Of a stretch of 64,000 nucleotides of DNA, positions 35,611 to 47,935 are shown one piece after another (the first letter of the stretch is position 1; each line of letters begins with the position of its first letter). Under the pieces are notes generated by a model. It saw only the letters and a program-made list of their open reading frames with translations, ran no database searches and was not told where the DNA came from. The translations under genes and the position numbers were made by a program. This DNA comes from Zeus faber (taxonomy: Eukaryota; Chordata; Actinopteri; Zeiformes; Zeidae): the NCBI GenBank assembly GCA_960531495.1, contig OY482852.1, positions 8,922,212-8,986,211 of the forward strand. Direction: 5' to 3'.

Positions 35611-38040
35611 TTTCTAGTCACCCCCCTCCACCGACCAACCCATCTTTATCAGTTTTCTGTGCTTCTCACGGTCCTATTTTGCCGCGGTGACAAACAGCCC
35701 GCGGTAATCGTCGACTCTCACCCCGTTTCGGGAAGACGATTACAATTTCACAAGGGGAGAAGAGTCAGATGACAAACGGCCGCGCCGCACAGGGAGGGCC
35801 AATAGGCACGAAGTTTAGCGCCGGCCTGTCTCCACCTGTCCAAGGTGACCTTTCGCGGGCGGCTGTGTGATTCACATCCACGTCTGCCGCGATGGGAGGC
35901 GGCGTTCGGCGGAGAAGCAATCTCACATCGTCCCCGCTCCCCGGGACCACAGGGCGGCCGGCTGATTGGTCCCGGCACGGGCCGCGACCATTGTTCAGAG
36001 CGGCTGATAAGTGCGATGTTGTTCTTCGGGGCCTGTTTCCCATCGACAGCCCCTGAAGGCGGCGTACTGTATGTCCTCCATTGATCTTTTCATGATGAAA
36101 GACAAAGGCCCCCAGGAGAGCGACGGCATGGCATGGCGGAGTCGGAGGCGCCGAGACGCCACGCCATGGATAGAAGAATCTATCTGTGAACTATCCGGCA
36201 GCAAAAGGCTCTTCATCATGCCGCTTGAAAACCGCCTTCCTTGTTCTTCCATTTGATGATTTAGGAACCTCGTGTTCCTTCTTCACGTGCAACACAAGCG
36301 TCACCCTTGAAGTGCGGCGCCCCTTTAATGCATACTGCCATAAAAGCAATCCCTTTATTCTCGGGAAAAAACAAACAAAACAAAAAAAAACAACGATATA
36401 GTGTATCAAGGAGTTCACTGGGAGCGTTGCAACTTTCTTTTAGTTTCTCAACTAAAGAACAATCAGTGAAACAAAGAACTAACAGCAGTGGTGGGTTCGG
36501 CAGAGCTGGTGATCGGCATTGTGAGGTTTTGAATTGCAGCCAGTTTTGTTGTTCTGACCCGTCTAGAGCTGGGAGGTTGAGAAACATATAAATAGAAGTA
36601 GACCTGCTGCACATTGCATGCAGCAGGTGTCATATGAATTGCACAAGACTCCTAATTAAAATTGCTAATGAAGATCCATGTGTCACACTCGATAAGGAGT
36701 GAAGTAGTTTGGTTTTTCAAATCGTACCTCGACTGAATGGCTCTGAAATAGCCTGGAGCAGTCATTAGGACTGGAAGTCTTCATTGACATGTTATTTCAA
36801 AAACTAGGTTTGTGAAAATGCTTTATTAATATATGTCTGAAACAGGGTTTGATTTGTGAGTACGCTCCGCACTCCAAAAAGACGTCTTCAAATAAACCTG
36901 CTGAAATGGTGTAATTTTGCTCTGGAGTGCCGCCGGCGTTCATTTGATCCGGGGAGAAGCTGAACCGAAAGAAGCCGGCTGCGTTGGTATAATTTGCTTT
37001 TAATGAACAAAATATGTTTGATTCAATTTGTTTATCGCTAATCCCTGAAAACATTGTTCGCCAACATCAACATCTTTTGTGGTGCGAAACCTAGTTAATC
37101 CGACGGCCACGAGGGGGGAGGATCCCGCTGTCGGATGCAGATACGCGTTCGATGTGAAGTAGGCTTTAGCCCTGGAACAGAATTTCAACCGACAGCCATT
37201 TAACAGATATACAACAGCTTTGTACACTCAACAGAGGCTATTTTTCTGAACTGAGGATTGTCCCTCCAATTGAAATCAGTGATCCACCGTTTAATTAGAA
37301 TTTTATTAGTGAGGATGCATATGACACCATATTAAAAAAAACACACGAAAAAGCAATTGAGCCTGAGGAAAAAAACACACCTTTTAACAGATTAAACAGG
37401 CGAAATTTGTAGTACCGCTTTTCAGCATAATAGCACACGGCAGAGCATCCTAGAGAGGACGCGAGAGTCTGTTCTACTGTAACTGTCTCTCAACTCGCCG
37501 GAATTGAAGTGCTGGTAACGTTTGTTACCGTGGTGATGAGCCCAGGGACGAGGCATGAAAGGGATTACTCAAGTCAGAAACTGAGGTTCTCGAGAGGAGC
37601 GCAGAAGAGGAGATGGAGCTGCAATACCGGACTCTGTGAAGACATATTCACCCGGTCCTCTGCTTCTAATTAACTCCGTTGCCTTTGTGAGCCGGCGGGT
37701 CAAACTAATAGCGTCTTCTCTGTGGCGGAGTTGATAGAGGCGGCTAACAGGTCCCCTTTCCGGTTTCCCATACAAAGGCACACATTTTGAGAAAATGAAT
37801 CTTTTATACATTCTCTTTTGGCACAAGAGACTTTTATCTTCGCCCCATTTGCATTTTGGCGCCGAAGCAATTTACATTTTTATGGCATAATTAATGAAAA
37901 AGAAAGTCATTTACATTTGCTCTGTTCGCCAGGAGGTTGTCTGGAGAATATCTCGTGTGCGGGGTCCAGCTTTTTGGAAATGTGCATGGCGATGTTCAGG
38001 TGCTCTTGTTGAGATGTGCGACTGTATTGAGAGAGAGAGA

Positions 38041-38071
<31 letters not shown>

Positions 38072-38407
38072 GGCGACACGAGTGTGTTTTCAAGGATTCG
38101 ATTGAATTAAACAGATTTTGTTAATTAAACGGGAGGGAAGAGGTTTTTCTGGGGCAAATTAGACCAAAGCTGCCAGTGTCTTTTGGTTTAGCTTCTCCTC
38201 ACATCAAATGAAAGGAGGCAGCACTCCAGTGCAAACGACGCCATTTAAGCGGGAAAGGGGAAAACATTTCATAAATGTCATTCATATTCTCTGGCAAAGA
38301 TGAAAGGGAACGGGCGATTATTATCCGGCCCTGGACTGATTACCTCATCCTGTCGTTTTCACCGATTTGTCAAAGCGGTTGAAGGTTGTGAAGAGAATTG
38401 CTAATAA
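35611..38407. other. Intergenic DNA between LARS2 and TMEM158, part 2
   Basis: Mostly unique DNA: a CpG-rich part (35680-36180), then AT-rich segments with homeodomain-like TAATTA words (36640-37450), and a GA tract at 38027-38071. No gene is recognised. Parts may be regulatory. Confidence 0.5.
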
Positions 38408-38786
38408 AAAAGAGACGTTGTTTAATTTAAGATTAGTTAGTTCTGGGCTAGCAAATCCTAGGCCACAGTAATGAAGGACTAGTCAGCTCCTTCTGTCTGG
38501 TCTTAGTCAGGATAATCCATTTTCTCTTTACTCAATGTCGTCCTGGTGGCCCAGGTCCATTAATCCAAAGATAAACCTGCCTCTGGCCAGCTTCAGTTTA
38601 AACCTTAATTTAGACCTAAATTAGCTCCAATCTTCCTTCTGGGAATCAGGTTTTTTAGACCCCAACCAGGGCAAGTCTGACTATTTTAGACCAATGACTG
38701 AAAAAGGTAATTTCAGTTAGTGTTGATTGAAAGTGCGATTTAGTCTCATAATTAGGCCTAATCTGTGTCGGCAAAACCGCCATTTA
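38408..38786. repeat. Dispersed repeat family A, copy 2
   Basis: Shares GTTTAATTTAAGATTAGTTA, CACTAGTCAGC-like, CCATTAATCCAAAGATAAAC and CCTAATCTGTGTC segments with the other copies. It ends GCAAAACCGCC, four bases before a Tc1-like element. Confidence 0.75.
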
Positions 38787-38789
38787 ATG

Positions 38790-39646
38790 TACACTGATCC
38801 GCCACAACATTTAAACCACTGACGGGTGAAGTGAATAACATTGATCATCTCGTTCTAATGGCACCTGTCAAGAGGTGGGATATATGAGGCAGCAAGTGAA
38901 CAGTCAGCTCTTAAAGATGATGTGTTGGAAGCAGGAAAAATGGTCAAGCGTAAGGATCTGATCCACTTTGACAAGGAGCACATTGTGATGCTAGACGACT
39001 GGGTCAGAGCATCTCCAAAACCACAGGTCTTGGGGGGTGTTCCCAGTATGCAGTGGTTAGTACCTACCAAAAGTGGTACAAGGAAGGACAACAGGTGAAC
39101 CGGCGACAGGGTCATGGGCGCCATTGATGCACGTGGGGAGTGAAGTATAGCCCATCTGGTCCGATCCCACAGAAGAGCTACTGTAGCACAAAATGCTGAA
39201 AAAGTGAATGGTGCTATGATAGAATAGTGTTAGAACACACAGTGCATCACAGCTTGATGTGCACGGGGCTGTGTAGCTGCAGACCGGTCAGAGTGTCCAT
39301 GCTGACCCCTGTCCACCACTGAAAGCACCTACAATGGGCATGTGAGTGTCAGAACTTGACCATGGAGCAATAGAAGAAGGTGGCCTGGTCTGATGAATCA
39401 CGTTTTCTTCTCATCATACGGATGGGATCCGATCCGATAGCGCATCTGTGGGATGTGCTAGAACAACAAGCCCATGGGGACCCCGTCTCACAACTTCCAG
39501 GACTTAAAGGATCTGCTGCTAACGTCTTGGTGCCAGATACCACAGGACACCTTCAGAGGTCTTCAGCTGTTTTGGCGACACGAGGGGGAGCTACACAATA
39601 TTAGTGGTTATTGGTGGTGGTTTTTATGTTTTGGCTGATCTGTGTA
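38790..39646 (+). mobile_element. Tc1-like DNA transposon with internal deletion
   Basis: 857 bp, ending in TA on both sides as Tc1/mariner elements do. The terminal repeats TACACTGATCCGCCACAACA and the reverse complement of GTTTTGGCTGATCTGTGTA match over about 30 bp with few differences. Transposase traces include a KRKDLIHFDKEHIVML-like start (from about 38940), SDESRFLL (39400 region) and HLWDVLEQQ followed by FQDLKDLLLTSWCQIPQDTF-like text. The part between FLL and HLWDVL, holding the DDE core, is deleted. There are several frame breaks, so it is inactive. Confidence 0.88.
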
Positions 39647-39649
39647 TAA

Positions 39650-41989
39650 CGTCATGTCAGGTTCCATTTTCCAACGTTATGAATGAGGAATCTCCTTTTG
39701 GAGGCACTCTCAAACCGTACAACATAAAAAAATAATTAAGTATCCTCTGTGTGATTTACGTGTGGTACAAGCAAGACGTCATGGCGATGTGTTGTGTGTT
39801 TGGCACTCGGCACATCAGACCGCTGTGCACTCTCATACCAGCCATTGGCTTTAGGTAATTTCTCCAACATCAGGAGCTTAATGCCCCTGAACCCTGAGCC
39901 CAGAAAGATTTGTGCAAGTGTAATTAAATTAGCTCAACACAAAAACAGGGCAGCGTGTGACTGGCACGCAGCAGGGACAGCTTGAGAAGCCGCGTGCCAA
40001 AACTGAGCAGGTGTGCCACAACAATGTGGAAAGCTGTATTAGAAGCACTCACAAATGGGATTAATTGCAGCTGCAGCTCAAAATGGAATTGTGACCACTT
40101 TTGCCTTCATAGGCTGGTCGTAAATACGGTGTCCTCCTTGTTTTTACTTTCGCTTTGATTCAATTTGCAAAGTTGCTTGTACAATTTTGTCTATCTCTTC
40201 TTCCTATACGTGAAAAATATGTTTTTATTTTAAGGTCAGAGAGTTGATTGGTTCATACGTTTTTACCATGGGAAAATAAGATATTAAAATTGATTTACAA
40301 CTGACTACACTACTCATAACTCATACTTAGTAACCATTTGAATCAATACTTTCTGACTCTTGCTCAATTTCGAGAACTACATTACCTTATAATACAATAT
40401 ATATATTTTTTTTTTCAATATTTTTGCGAAAGTACTTTTACTTGAGCATGACTTTTGAGCGTTGTTGAGTTAAAAAACAATAGAATAGGGTGGTTGTTTA
40501 TTCTGCCGCAGCCCAGTGTCAGAGAACAAATGACACAGGCTATTTGTAATCCGGCCTTTGGGTGCAGTGTAACCAGATGATTATTGATGCTGCTGGCTTC
40601 CGCTGAGCACACAATGGACCTCATGACATAACCACCAACCACAGCAGCACGGCCTTTACAAAATCTCATAAAGCTGCGGACAGGTGAGCCTATAAAAAGC
40701 CCAAAACCGAGACTCATGGATCACCGCTCCACCTTTTTTCTCTCTCCATTCTTACAAGAAATGTCTTTTTGACCAGAAATGAAAAAAAAAAAAAAAAAAA
40801 CACCACAAGGAACGTCAGTATCTTGTCTTTAAACACCTTGAAGGAAACATTTAAATTTCAAAGTTATCTCTTCCAGACTGGTATGTTTTTGTCTTTAGGT
40901 GACCATGGCAAAATAATTGATTCTAAATATTGTAATTAAAAAAGAAAATGTATTCATACAGAATTAATGAAATATAGTTGTAAACTGACGGAACAGAGCT
41001 TGTCTCATTTGGATTTCTGAACCTGATCTGTAAACTCTGAAAAGAGGAATTAAAACAAAGTTTTCCTGCACCCGCCTAATCAAGGATGAAACATGGATTA
41101 AATTATGAATGTTTTACTTCAGGCAATAACATTACATGTTGGCCCTCAGGTATCATATGGGAGTAATATGTATCAATGTTTTGTAAGTTATCAAGGAGCT
41201 GTATTTTGTTGATGGAGTGTAATGCAGATATAAAGATAAACAATAAAAGTTGATGTTCATTAAAGTTTTCTATCTTTCTTGGCGGCATACACCAAGGAAC
41301 TTGCCTTTGTTCATGGTTGTATCAGTCAAATATGACCTTAAGGAATATAAAGCTTTAATCCAGTGCCGACAATGAGAACTTTCCTGTGTTTGCCATCCTC
41401 GATTTGATATGCATTTGGGCATAGACCATAATGCAGGGACCCCAATCTCAGAATATTTTTTGAAATTATCGTCATCATTATAGAAATTATGTGAGTCCAA
41501 AATTCCACAGGTTCAAAGTGTTTTATTTGTCAAGTGTACAGTACAACACAAGGTCATTCGGTACAATGCATTTCTCGGGGCATGACAGGCAACAACTACA
41601 TAGTGGGCATAAAAAGATAAAATAACAAGGCAAAGATAATGTGGAAATAAAAACATTTAAAATAAAACAAGAGTCGAATAGGAAAAAAGTAAGTAAGGTC
41701 TGCCTGTCTGGATGATAACAGTGAAACTATCAAAAGAGTCATTATTGTACATTCTCTAATGGTGCCAATGTTTTGTGTATGAAGTTTATCTTAATTAATT
41801 TGCCCCACTGAAACCACTCAAAGGACACCCAGCTATCTTTATTATAAACATTTCTATTATAATTATTATATAATTATAATTATTATTTACATGTTGTGTA
41901 AAGGTGCCATACAAATAAACGTCTTCTTCTCATTATTATTATGATTATTATTATTATTATGATTATGATTATGATTATTATTATTATTA

Positions 41990-42033
<44 letters not shown>

Positions 42034-42120
42034 GTGGTAGTATGACCATGCTGTATTCAAATCCTCTCTTCAGTGAAATGTAAACAGCTCTTGTTTTTCT
42101 TGGGCAGCATCTCCAAGACT
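39650..42120. other. Intergenic DNA upstream of TMEM158
   Basis: AT-rich, with a possible conserved block at 40480-40720, a short retroposon tail (41520-41600 and 41875-41925) and an ATT microsatellite. No gene is recognised. Confidence 0.55.
41932..42034. repeat. (ATT)n microsatellite
   Basis: ATT units with GATT interruptions. They follow GGTGCCATACAAATAAACG, which resembles a LINE/SINE 3' tail, so the tract may have grown from that tail. Confidence 0.93.
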
Positions 42121-42162
42121 TAAGTGGAGTGGAGCTGCGCGCAGTCTGAGAAGGTGGTCCTA

Positions 42163-42203
42163 CCCCCACCCCCACCACACCCCCACCCCCACCCCCACTC
42201 CCG
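42163..42203 (-). promoter_or_regulatory. G-quadruplex-type tract upstream of TMEM158
   Basis: Six runs of five C's separated mostly by single A's on the plus strand, so G-runs on the minus strand. It lies about 170 bp upstream of the TATA-like box of TMEM158. Confidence 0.6.
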
Positions 42204-42372
42204 TCTCCATATGATGCTCGGAGCTCACACACCTGTAGTGGGAGAAAGAAGCCGGGGAGTGCGGAAGGCGACGCCAGGCACCAGGGAACCTGCAAAACAA
42301 GTCAGGTTACTTGGGAAACACGCGCGGTCCGTGGGAGGGGAATGATGCGCGCACATGACGGAACCACGCTTC

Positions 42373-42380
42373 TATTTATA
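42373..42380 (+). promoter_or_regulatory. TMEM158: TATA-like box of TMEM158
   Basis: TATTTATA lies 192 bp before the chosen start codon, in a GC-rich context. It predicts a transcript start near 42403-42410, which would exclude the upstream ATG at 42389. Confidence 0.5.
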
Positions 42381-42571
42381 GAGACCGGGTGAGGGGGGCT
42401 GGAAGTCTCTCCGACGGGACGCGGCGTCTGGGGTTTGTCCATCCTCCGATCTGTGACGGACGGACCACACCGGGAACACCACCAGCACCAGCAGCAGCAC
42501 CACCACCACCAGCAGCAGCCGCGTCCCCCCTACAGGAACACGATGCGAGCGGGAGAGACGCGCCCGGTGCC

Positions 42572-43297
42572 ATGCTGAACCTCTCCCCGACCCTCCTGCT
42601 GGCCCTCAGCACGGCGGCCGGACTATTGCAGCGCTGCCGCGGCTGGAGCGACGAGGACCTACTCCTGCCGCCCGTCAACTCCACCAACAGGTTCCTTGCG
42701 AACCTGGAGGTGGACGTGCGCTACTCCAAGAGGTCCGTTGAGGAGAGCGACGCCCCGGCGGTGGCGGCGGCGGCGGCGGCGGACTCCCCGCAGAGCCTCT
42801 CCCAGTGCAACGTCAGCGTGCAGCGGCTGCTCCCCACCTCGCTGGTGGCCCGCTGGGACCCCAACTTCGGCTTCCAGTGCGATGTCCTGGTCTACACCAC
42901 CAACAACCACGGCCGGGCGTTCTTCTCCGCCTCCTTCAACCGAGCCGTGTCGCCCGTGGTCATCGAGCACCTGGGAGTCACCGGGGGTCAGCAGGAGCTG
43001 AGGCTGTGCGTGGGCTGCGGGCTCTCCCGGTACCGGAGGTTCGGCCAGGGCCCGGCCAGGGCCAGGGGCCACCAGCAAGCGGGGGACTCCGTCCACTTCT
43101 GCTGCGTGGATTTCAGCCTGGACGAACTCAAGGGGGATAAAAGTTGGCGGCTCAACCGCAAGCCCATCGAGTCCACGCTGGTGGCGTGCTTCATGACTCT
43201 GGTGATCATCGTGTGGAGTGTTGCTGCGCTCATATGGCCGGTGCCCATCATTGCAGGGTTCCTGCCCAACGGGATGGAGCAGAGACGACCGAGATAA
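42572..43297 (+). CDS. TMEM158: Transmembrane protein 158 (single exon, 241 aa)
   Basis: A membrane protein known in mammals as a Ras-induced senescence gene; its biochemical role is poorly understood. The protein starts with a hydrophobic signal-like stretch (residues 1-22, MLNLSPTLLLALSTAAGL). It has N-glycosylation sequons NST and NVS, an Ala run, and the family core CNVSVQRLLPTSLVARW, GFQCDVLVYTT and NHGRAFF. The Cys-rich segments CVGCGLS and HFCCVDFSLDEL follow. The C-terminal membrane segment (about 201-230, STLVACFMTLVIIVWSVAAL then IWPVPIIAGFLPNG) is nearly identical to human. The frame is open upstream to an ATG at 42389, but that ATG lies before the expected transcript start and adds only low-complexity Pro/Ala sequence. 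The protein stops soon after the membrane segment, without the Ala/Thr-rich tail of human TMEM158. Confidence 0.93.
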   Translation: MLNLSPTLLLALSTAAGLLQRCRGWSDEDLLLPPVNSTNRFLANLEVDVRYSKRSVEESDAPAVAAAAAADSPQSLSQCNVSVQRLLPTSLVARWDPNFGFQCDVLVYTTNNHGRAFFSASFNRAVSPVVIEHLGVTGGQQELRLCVGCGLSRYRRFGQGPARARGHQQAGDSVHFCCVDFSLDELKGDKSWRLNRKPIESTLVACFMTLVIIVWSVAALIWPVPIIAGFLPNGMEQRRPR

Positions 43298-43669
43298 TCG
43301 AAATATTCTTTTTTTTTTTTCCAGAGAAAAACGCCCGTGCTGCCTATACTGTTTGTAGCCATCCTGTCTGGAGGGAGGACGTGCAGGTTTGGAAAAAAAA
43401 CGTTTTTGGATTAAAATGGTTCAGGTTAGGATGTTATTTTACCCGCACTGACACTGACTGAAATTGGGTTTACTTTGAAAATTTTTTAATTTTGCTATAC
43501 GTTGCTATTGCGATATATGTTTTTTCGGGTTTCACAACTTCAAATGTGCATCTTAATCTATAAATTTCAAGTTGGGAACACTTAAGAAATATAGATCTTA
43601 CAAATGTAAGCATTTTTTTAAAAGTTGATTTTTTTTTTTCAGTGCAATAGACATTTGCGATTTGATGGC

Positions 43670-43962
43670 GGGGTTCCCAAACTAGGGTTCGCGCACGCCA
43701 TAGGTGGTCTGTGAAGAAATTGCAGGGGGTATGCAACTTTTTTTTTTTTCTATATTTTTTTACATTTTCAAGTATATTTATCAAAATGACTAACGGTGGT
43801 GAGGTTTTGTGTTGTGAAAGTTGCACATCGTCAGCAAGGTTTAAGACAATTCAAGTGTTAAATCACACTGCAGGTTTTGGGGGAGCTTTTTGAGGGTGGG
43901 GCGTCCCCAGCCAGAGCTCAGTCTGCCAAGGGAACCTTGCCATGAAAAAGTTTGGGAACCCC
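43670..43962. mobile_element. Small non-autonomous hAT-like element
   Basis: 293 bp with inverted ends GGGGTTCCCAAACT and the reverse complement of AGTTTGGGAACCCC-like sequence. It has no coding capacity. It lies just after TMEM158. Confidence 0.7.
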
Positions 43963-44375
43963 AGGTTTAAGTCACCTACTGTATCATATAATTGAGCCCA
44001 TTGTTTATTTCCAACCAGTAGGATGAACACAAATGTTTTGGTTTTTTTGCATATCCATGTAGGCCTTTTGTATAGGCAAGGCCAGCGTAATTGTGCTAAC
44101 CTTTTTCTTAAAACTGTGTTTGTATAGTTTTTAATATTTTTAGATTATTTTGCCTTATCCTATATGTAGGACTTTTACATAGAAATTGTAACTTGAAAGT
44201 GTGCCGTAAAATGCAGAATATGTAGTTAAATCTAGAAGAAATGTAAGGTTTTTAAATATATTCTCTAAATTAAATGTTTTTGGCTCAGAAAACACAATAT
44301 TTATATTGTTAGATTTATAATATCAAGTTCAAAATAACAAAAAGTGTTCATTTGTATTTATGTTACAACAAATAT

Positions 44376-44381
44376 AATAAA
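44376..44381 (+). terminator. Possible TMEM158 poly(A) signal
   Basis: AATAAA about 1.1 kb after the stop codon, in AT-rich DNA. If used, the 3' UTR would include the small transposon at 43670-43962. Earlier weak signals (ATTAAA near 43411) are possible. Confidence 0.3.
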
Positions 44382-44722
44382 GATAAAAATTGTTATATTA
44401 TATGAAATAGTTTCGCCCTTTCATTCTCTCAAAGTTAATTACCGGTATATTTGCTTCCTCATAATTTGCAATCTAAACAGACCTAGGCCTATGGGACTGG
44501 TGGCAGCTGGCTGGATCACACATTCCAAGCTATTGTCAATCAGCAGCACTTTTCCCTTTGTTTCCAAAATCCAAAAAGTTTAGAATTGATCCTTTTCTGT
44601 TATTATCAATATGGGATATCATACATTTCTGACAAATCAGGACTAAACGGGGACAATATCGTAAATTGTCTATGTAACTGCAAGGACCGAGCTTGGGACA
44701 TGAGTCGATATGACATGACCCA

Positions 44723-44727
<5 letters not shown>

Positions 44728-44784
<57 letters not shown>

Positions 44785-44793
44785 CTGTCTGTC

Positions 44794-44845
<52 letters not shown>

Positions 44846-44858
44846 TGTGTGTGTGTGC
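44728..44858. repeat. (GT)n with internal (CTGT)n
   Basis: Two GT tracts separated by ATCTGTCTGTCTGTCTGT, then a TATG interruption and a GC-containing end. Confidence 0.97.
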
Positions 44859-47800
44859 ACGCGCACTTGTATTTGAGTGGATGTGTTTAATATAGCACAT
44901 GTAGGACTGGGATGGGATGTGTAGTTATCTCATTAGCTTCCACTAATTCTGTTATGGTTCATTACATCCTCTGTGACTCCCCAGTAATGACCCATTACGT
45001 CTCCAGTGTCTGACAAATCGACAAATTAACAATAATTCTTGTTGTCAAATAAATCTCAAATTACTTGCAGAAACAAAAAAAGACCAAGCAATAGAGATAA
45101 CCATTCCTAAAAAATAAGCTGTACTCAAACTATTTCTATACTTGGTTCATATGGAAAATAAATAGGAAAATGACAGGAATTTATATTTTCTTCCTTCTAC
45201 TGCGGTACTTCTCATTTGCTCACATCTGTTATTTTTTAGCGTTTTTGACTGCTTGTGGATTTGTTTTATAGATTACTCACGGAAACCCTTTTAGATCATG
45301 CTCTAAAAAAGCCAATAATATTCTGAAACATGTCACGGCTATGGATCTGCAACTAGATTTTACTTTTACTCTGTACTTTCCCATTTGCTGGTTCTAGTGG
45401 AATCGGGTACTTCTCTTTTTCCAGTATTGTTACGTAGGGGAGCAGCTTTTTCGACGTGCCCTGGCAAGAGCAGAATCTGTCTCGCCATGAATCACCGTCT
45501 GCCGAAGCGCATTTAGTCCTAGCTCCCGGGAAAGATTCCCGGTAAGACTTCCAGGGAGCTTGCATAGGGCTTTTCATTCCAAAATATAGTCAGGATGGGA
45601 CCTTTTAAGCCGATCTGTCTTCTTAATGTAGAGGGGAAAGTCTTTTAGTGTAGTCGCACAAAGTTGTGGTTGAGCGGAAAGCGAGCACGTGGAGGTTAAT
45701 TTGGGGCCCGTAGGCAAAGGAAATGGAACAGAAGGGCAGAATATCATGGAGCAGGCTCATAATTGTAACTTTGCAAAATTCAGAAAAAAGGCGAGGGTCT
45801 GTAAATGCTGTAAAATGCCCCCAGAGGTTAGAGCACGACTGCAGGTTGCACAGATAATTGTGTGCAATAGCCTCCTCCACCAATGGTGCTGTATTTGGAG
45901 AGGGAGCCAATTGTGTATTTTCATTGAGGCAGCGGGTCCATTCAAGGACATTATGAAATACGTTTTTGAGAGGAGGGGGTTAAAATATAGAGTATAGTGC
46001 AGGTGTTGTTTTTTTGCATGACATTCCCAGACATCTTTACGGGCAGGTTTTCAGCTCAGGTCGAAAAAAACAATTGCGACATATAACATAAAATCCTTGG
46101 TGGGAGAAAAAAAACATATGCAGAATCCACAAGCCTTAACCGCATAAGGAACGCTCCTGTGCTGGTTCAAACTCAAGTGTTTCCAGGTTGTTCAGAAGAC
46201 CAAGATGTGTGGCAGCAGTGGATTGAAAACATAAATATAAAGGTCTTTGCTCCCAATAACACCCAGATGAAGGAAGGATGAGATGCAACTGTTTGTCTCT
46301 TTGTGATGCCAGGGCTACGACTAAAACTGTATGGTGCAGTGCCTCCCACCAAAGCCAATGTCATTTGCAATTTCTATCCAGTGTTTTTAGAATAAAATAA
46401 CATCCACATCCACAAAGACTACCTTGATTCGTCAGTTGATGCCACGGACGAACATCGTCGATGCACTTCTCTTTTCAGCCACACTCATGGCAGCCTCACC
46501 GGATTTGTTGGTGAAGATTTAGAAGCTACAGAAAGGGATTGTGGCTGGCAGGTACACAGCACTAGATCTGTAGAGATGGGGGTTGGAGGGTTGTTGTTTT
46601 TTTTTGGCCAAAATCAACTACGTAATTTACTTTCTCAGAGATGAGCTGAGACATCAGTGGCTTCATCAAGCTGAGTACAGGTATTCACCGAAAAAATAAT
46701 ATTCATTCAATCATCATCAAAATCTGATATATGTAAAATTGATCTATTTTCTCAAGTTAATTAAGTTGGAAAAAAGTTGTTGCAAGTGGTTATCGTCCCT
46801 ACAAACCACACATACAAGAACTGACGGCTGAAGACGGCTCAGCCAGAGACCATGTGATGGCTTGAAGGCTCAACCTTAAAAAGCAGGGAATGGCTTTTCT
46901 GCAACGTATTTTTTTAATACAATCTTTTCCTTGAATCTCTTTTTTTGTTTATCAATTTATAAGTTAATATATTTAATATTTCTATTGTGTAATGTCATTT
47001 AAGTTCGACAAATATTGATGAAAATACATGTGTGTATTATGTGAATGTAATGTCGTGTGAATTGCAATTGGTATGAAAATCTGTGGTTCCACACGTAGGA
47101 GCATGGAAAAACATATGGGTAAATATGACGTGGAAAATCCCGGTTCTGAAAGTAAAATATTCCACTCTTGGATTTTGAGTTCACCATGTGACTGTTCACC
47201 AACTGACCAGTGAGTGAAATGAGCTGGATAGGTGTGTGGCTGGAGCAAAACAAACATGGCAGGAGATTCAATGGCTGAAGTTGTCATCCACTTCTTGGTA
47301 AATACCATCCTCCAATGTTTGTTGCCAATAATTTTGATGTCACATTTTCATCTCTCACATGGCATTAGAATTTCATATCCCTTAAACCCTACACCCAGGC
47401 TTATCAGCGTCATCAATCTTCATCGAACCAATATGTGGCCAAAGCTCGGTTTGCAGAACTAGTTTCATGGCCCTTGAATGGAATGCATTTCAGATGACTG
47501 CGAACGTGATTCATGGGGAGTAGATCTAGGACATGATAGCTCAGCAGCAGGTTTTTTGTTTTTTTATTTTTGAGAGTTAGCTGATTACATTTCTGTGCCC
47601 ACATGTGAAGAGTTTTTTGGAAAGATTTGTATCATTTTATTATTGATAATGTCAAAAATAATTTTGCTTTATTTTGGAAACATGCCTTTTTTATTGTAAC
47701 GTGTCATTCAATAACGTATAATTCATTCATTCATTTTATGTTGCTTGTGGCAAAACTATTTTTACATAAACATTATTTATTACTTCATTCAGTAATCACC

Positions 47801-47935
47801 GCCTTAAATGATTTTTACTACTAACAAAACGGCTTTGTAAAACATATTAGACATTTCTGTGTCTGTCACAGATATGTAGACGCCGGACTCTGCTGACGTC
47901 ATTTGTTGACGTCATCATACAACAGAGCCCAGCCC

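Noticed and set aside
42389-42571. N-terminal extension of TMEM158 giving 302 residues
   Set aside because: The upstream ATG lies only 9 bp after the TATA-like box, before the expected transcript start. The added residues are low-complexity Pro/Ala, and the internal start gives a proper signal-like N-terminus.
42659-43096. 145-codon minus-strand frame
   Set aside because: A shadow of the GC-rich TMEM158 coding sequence.
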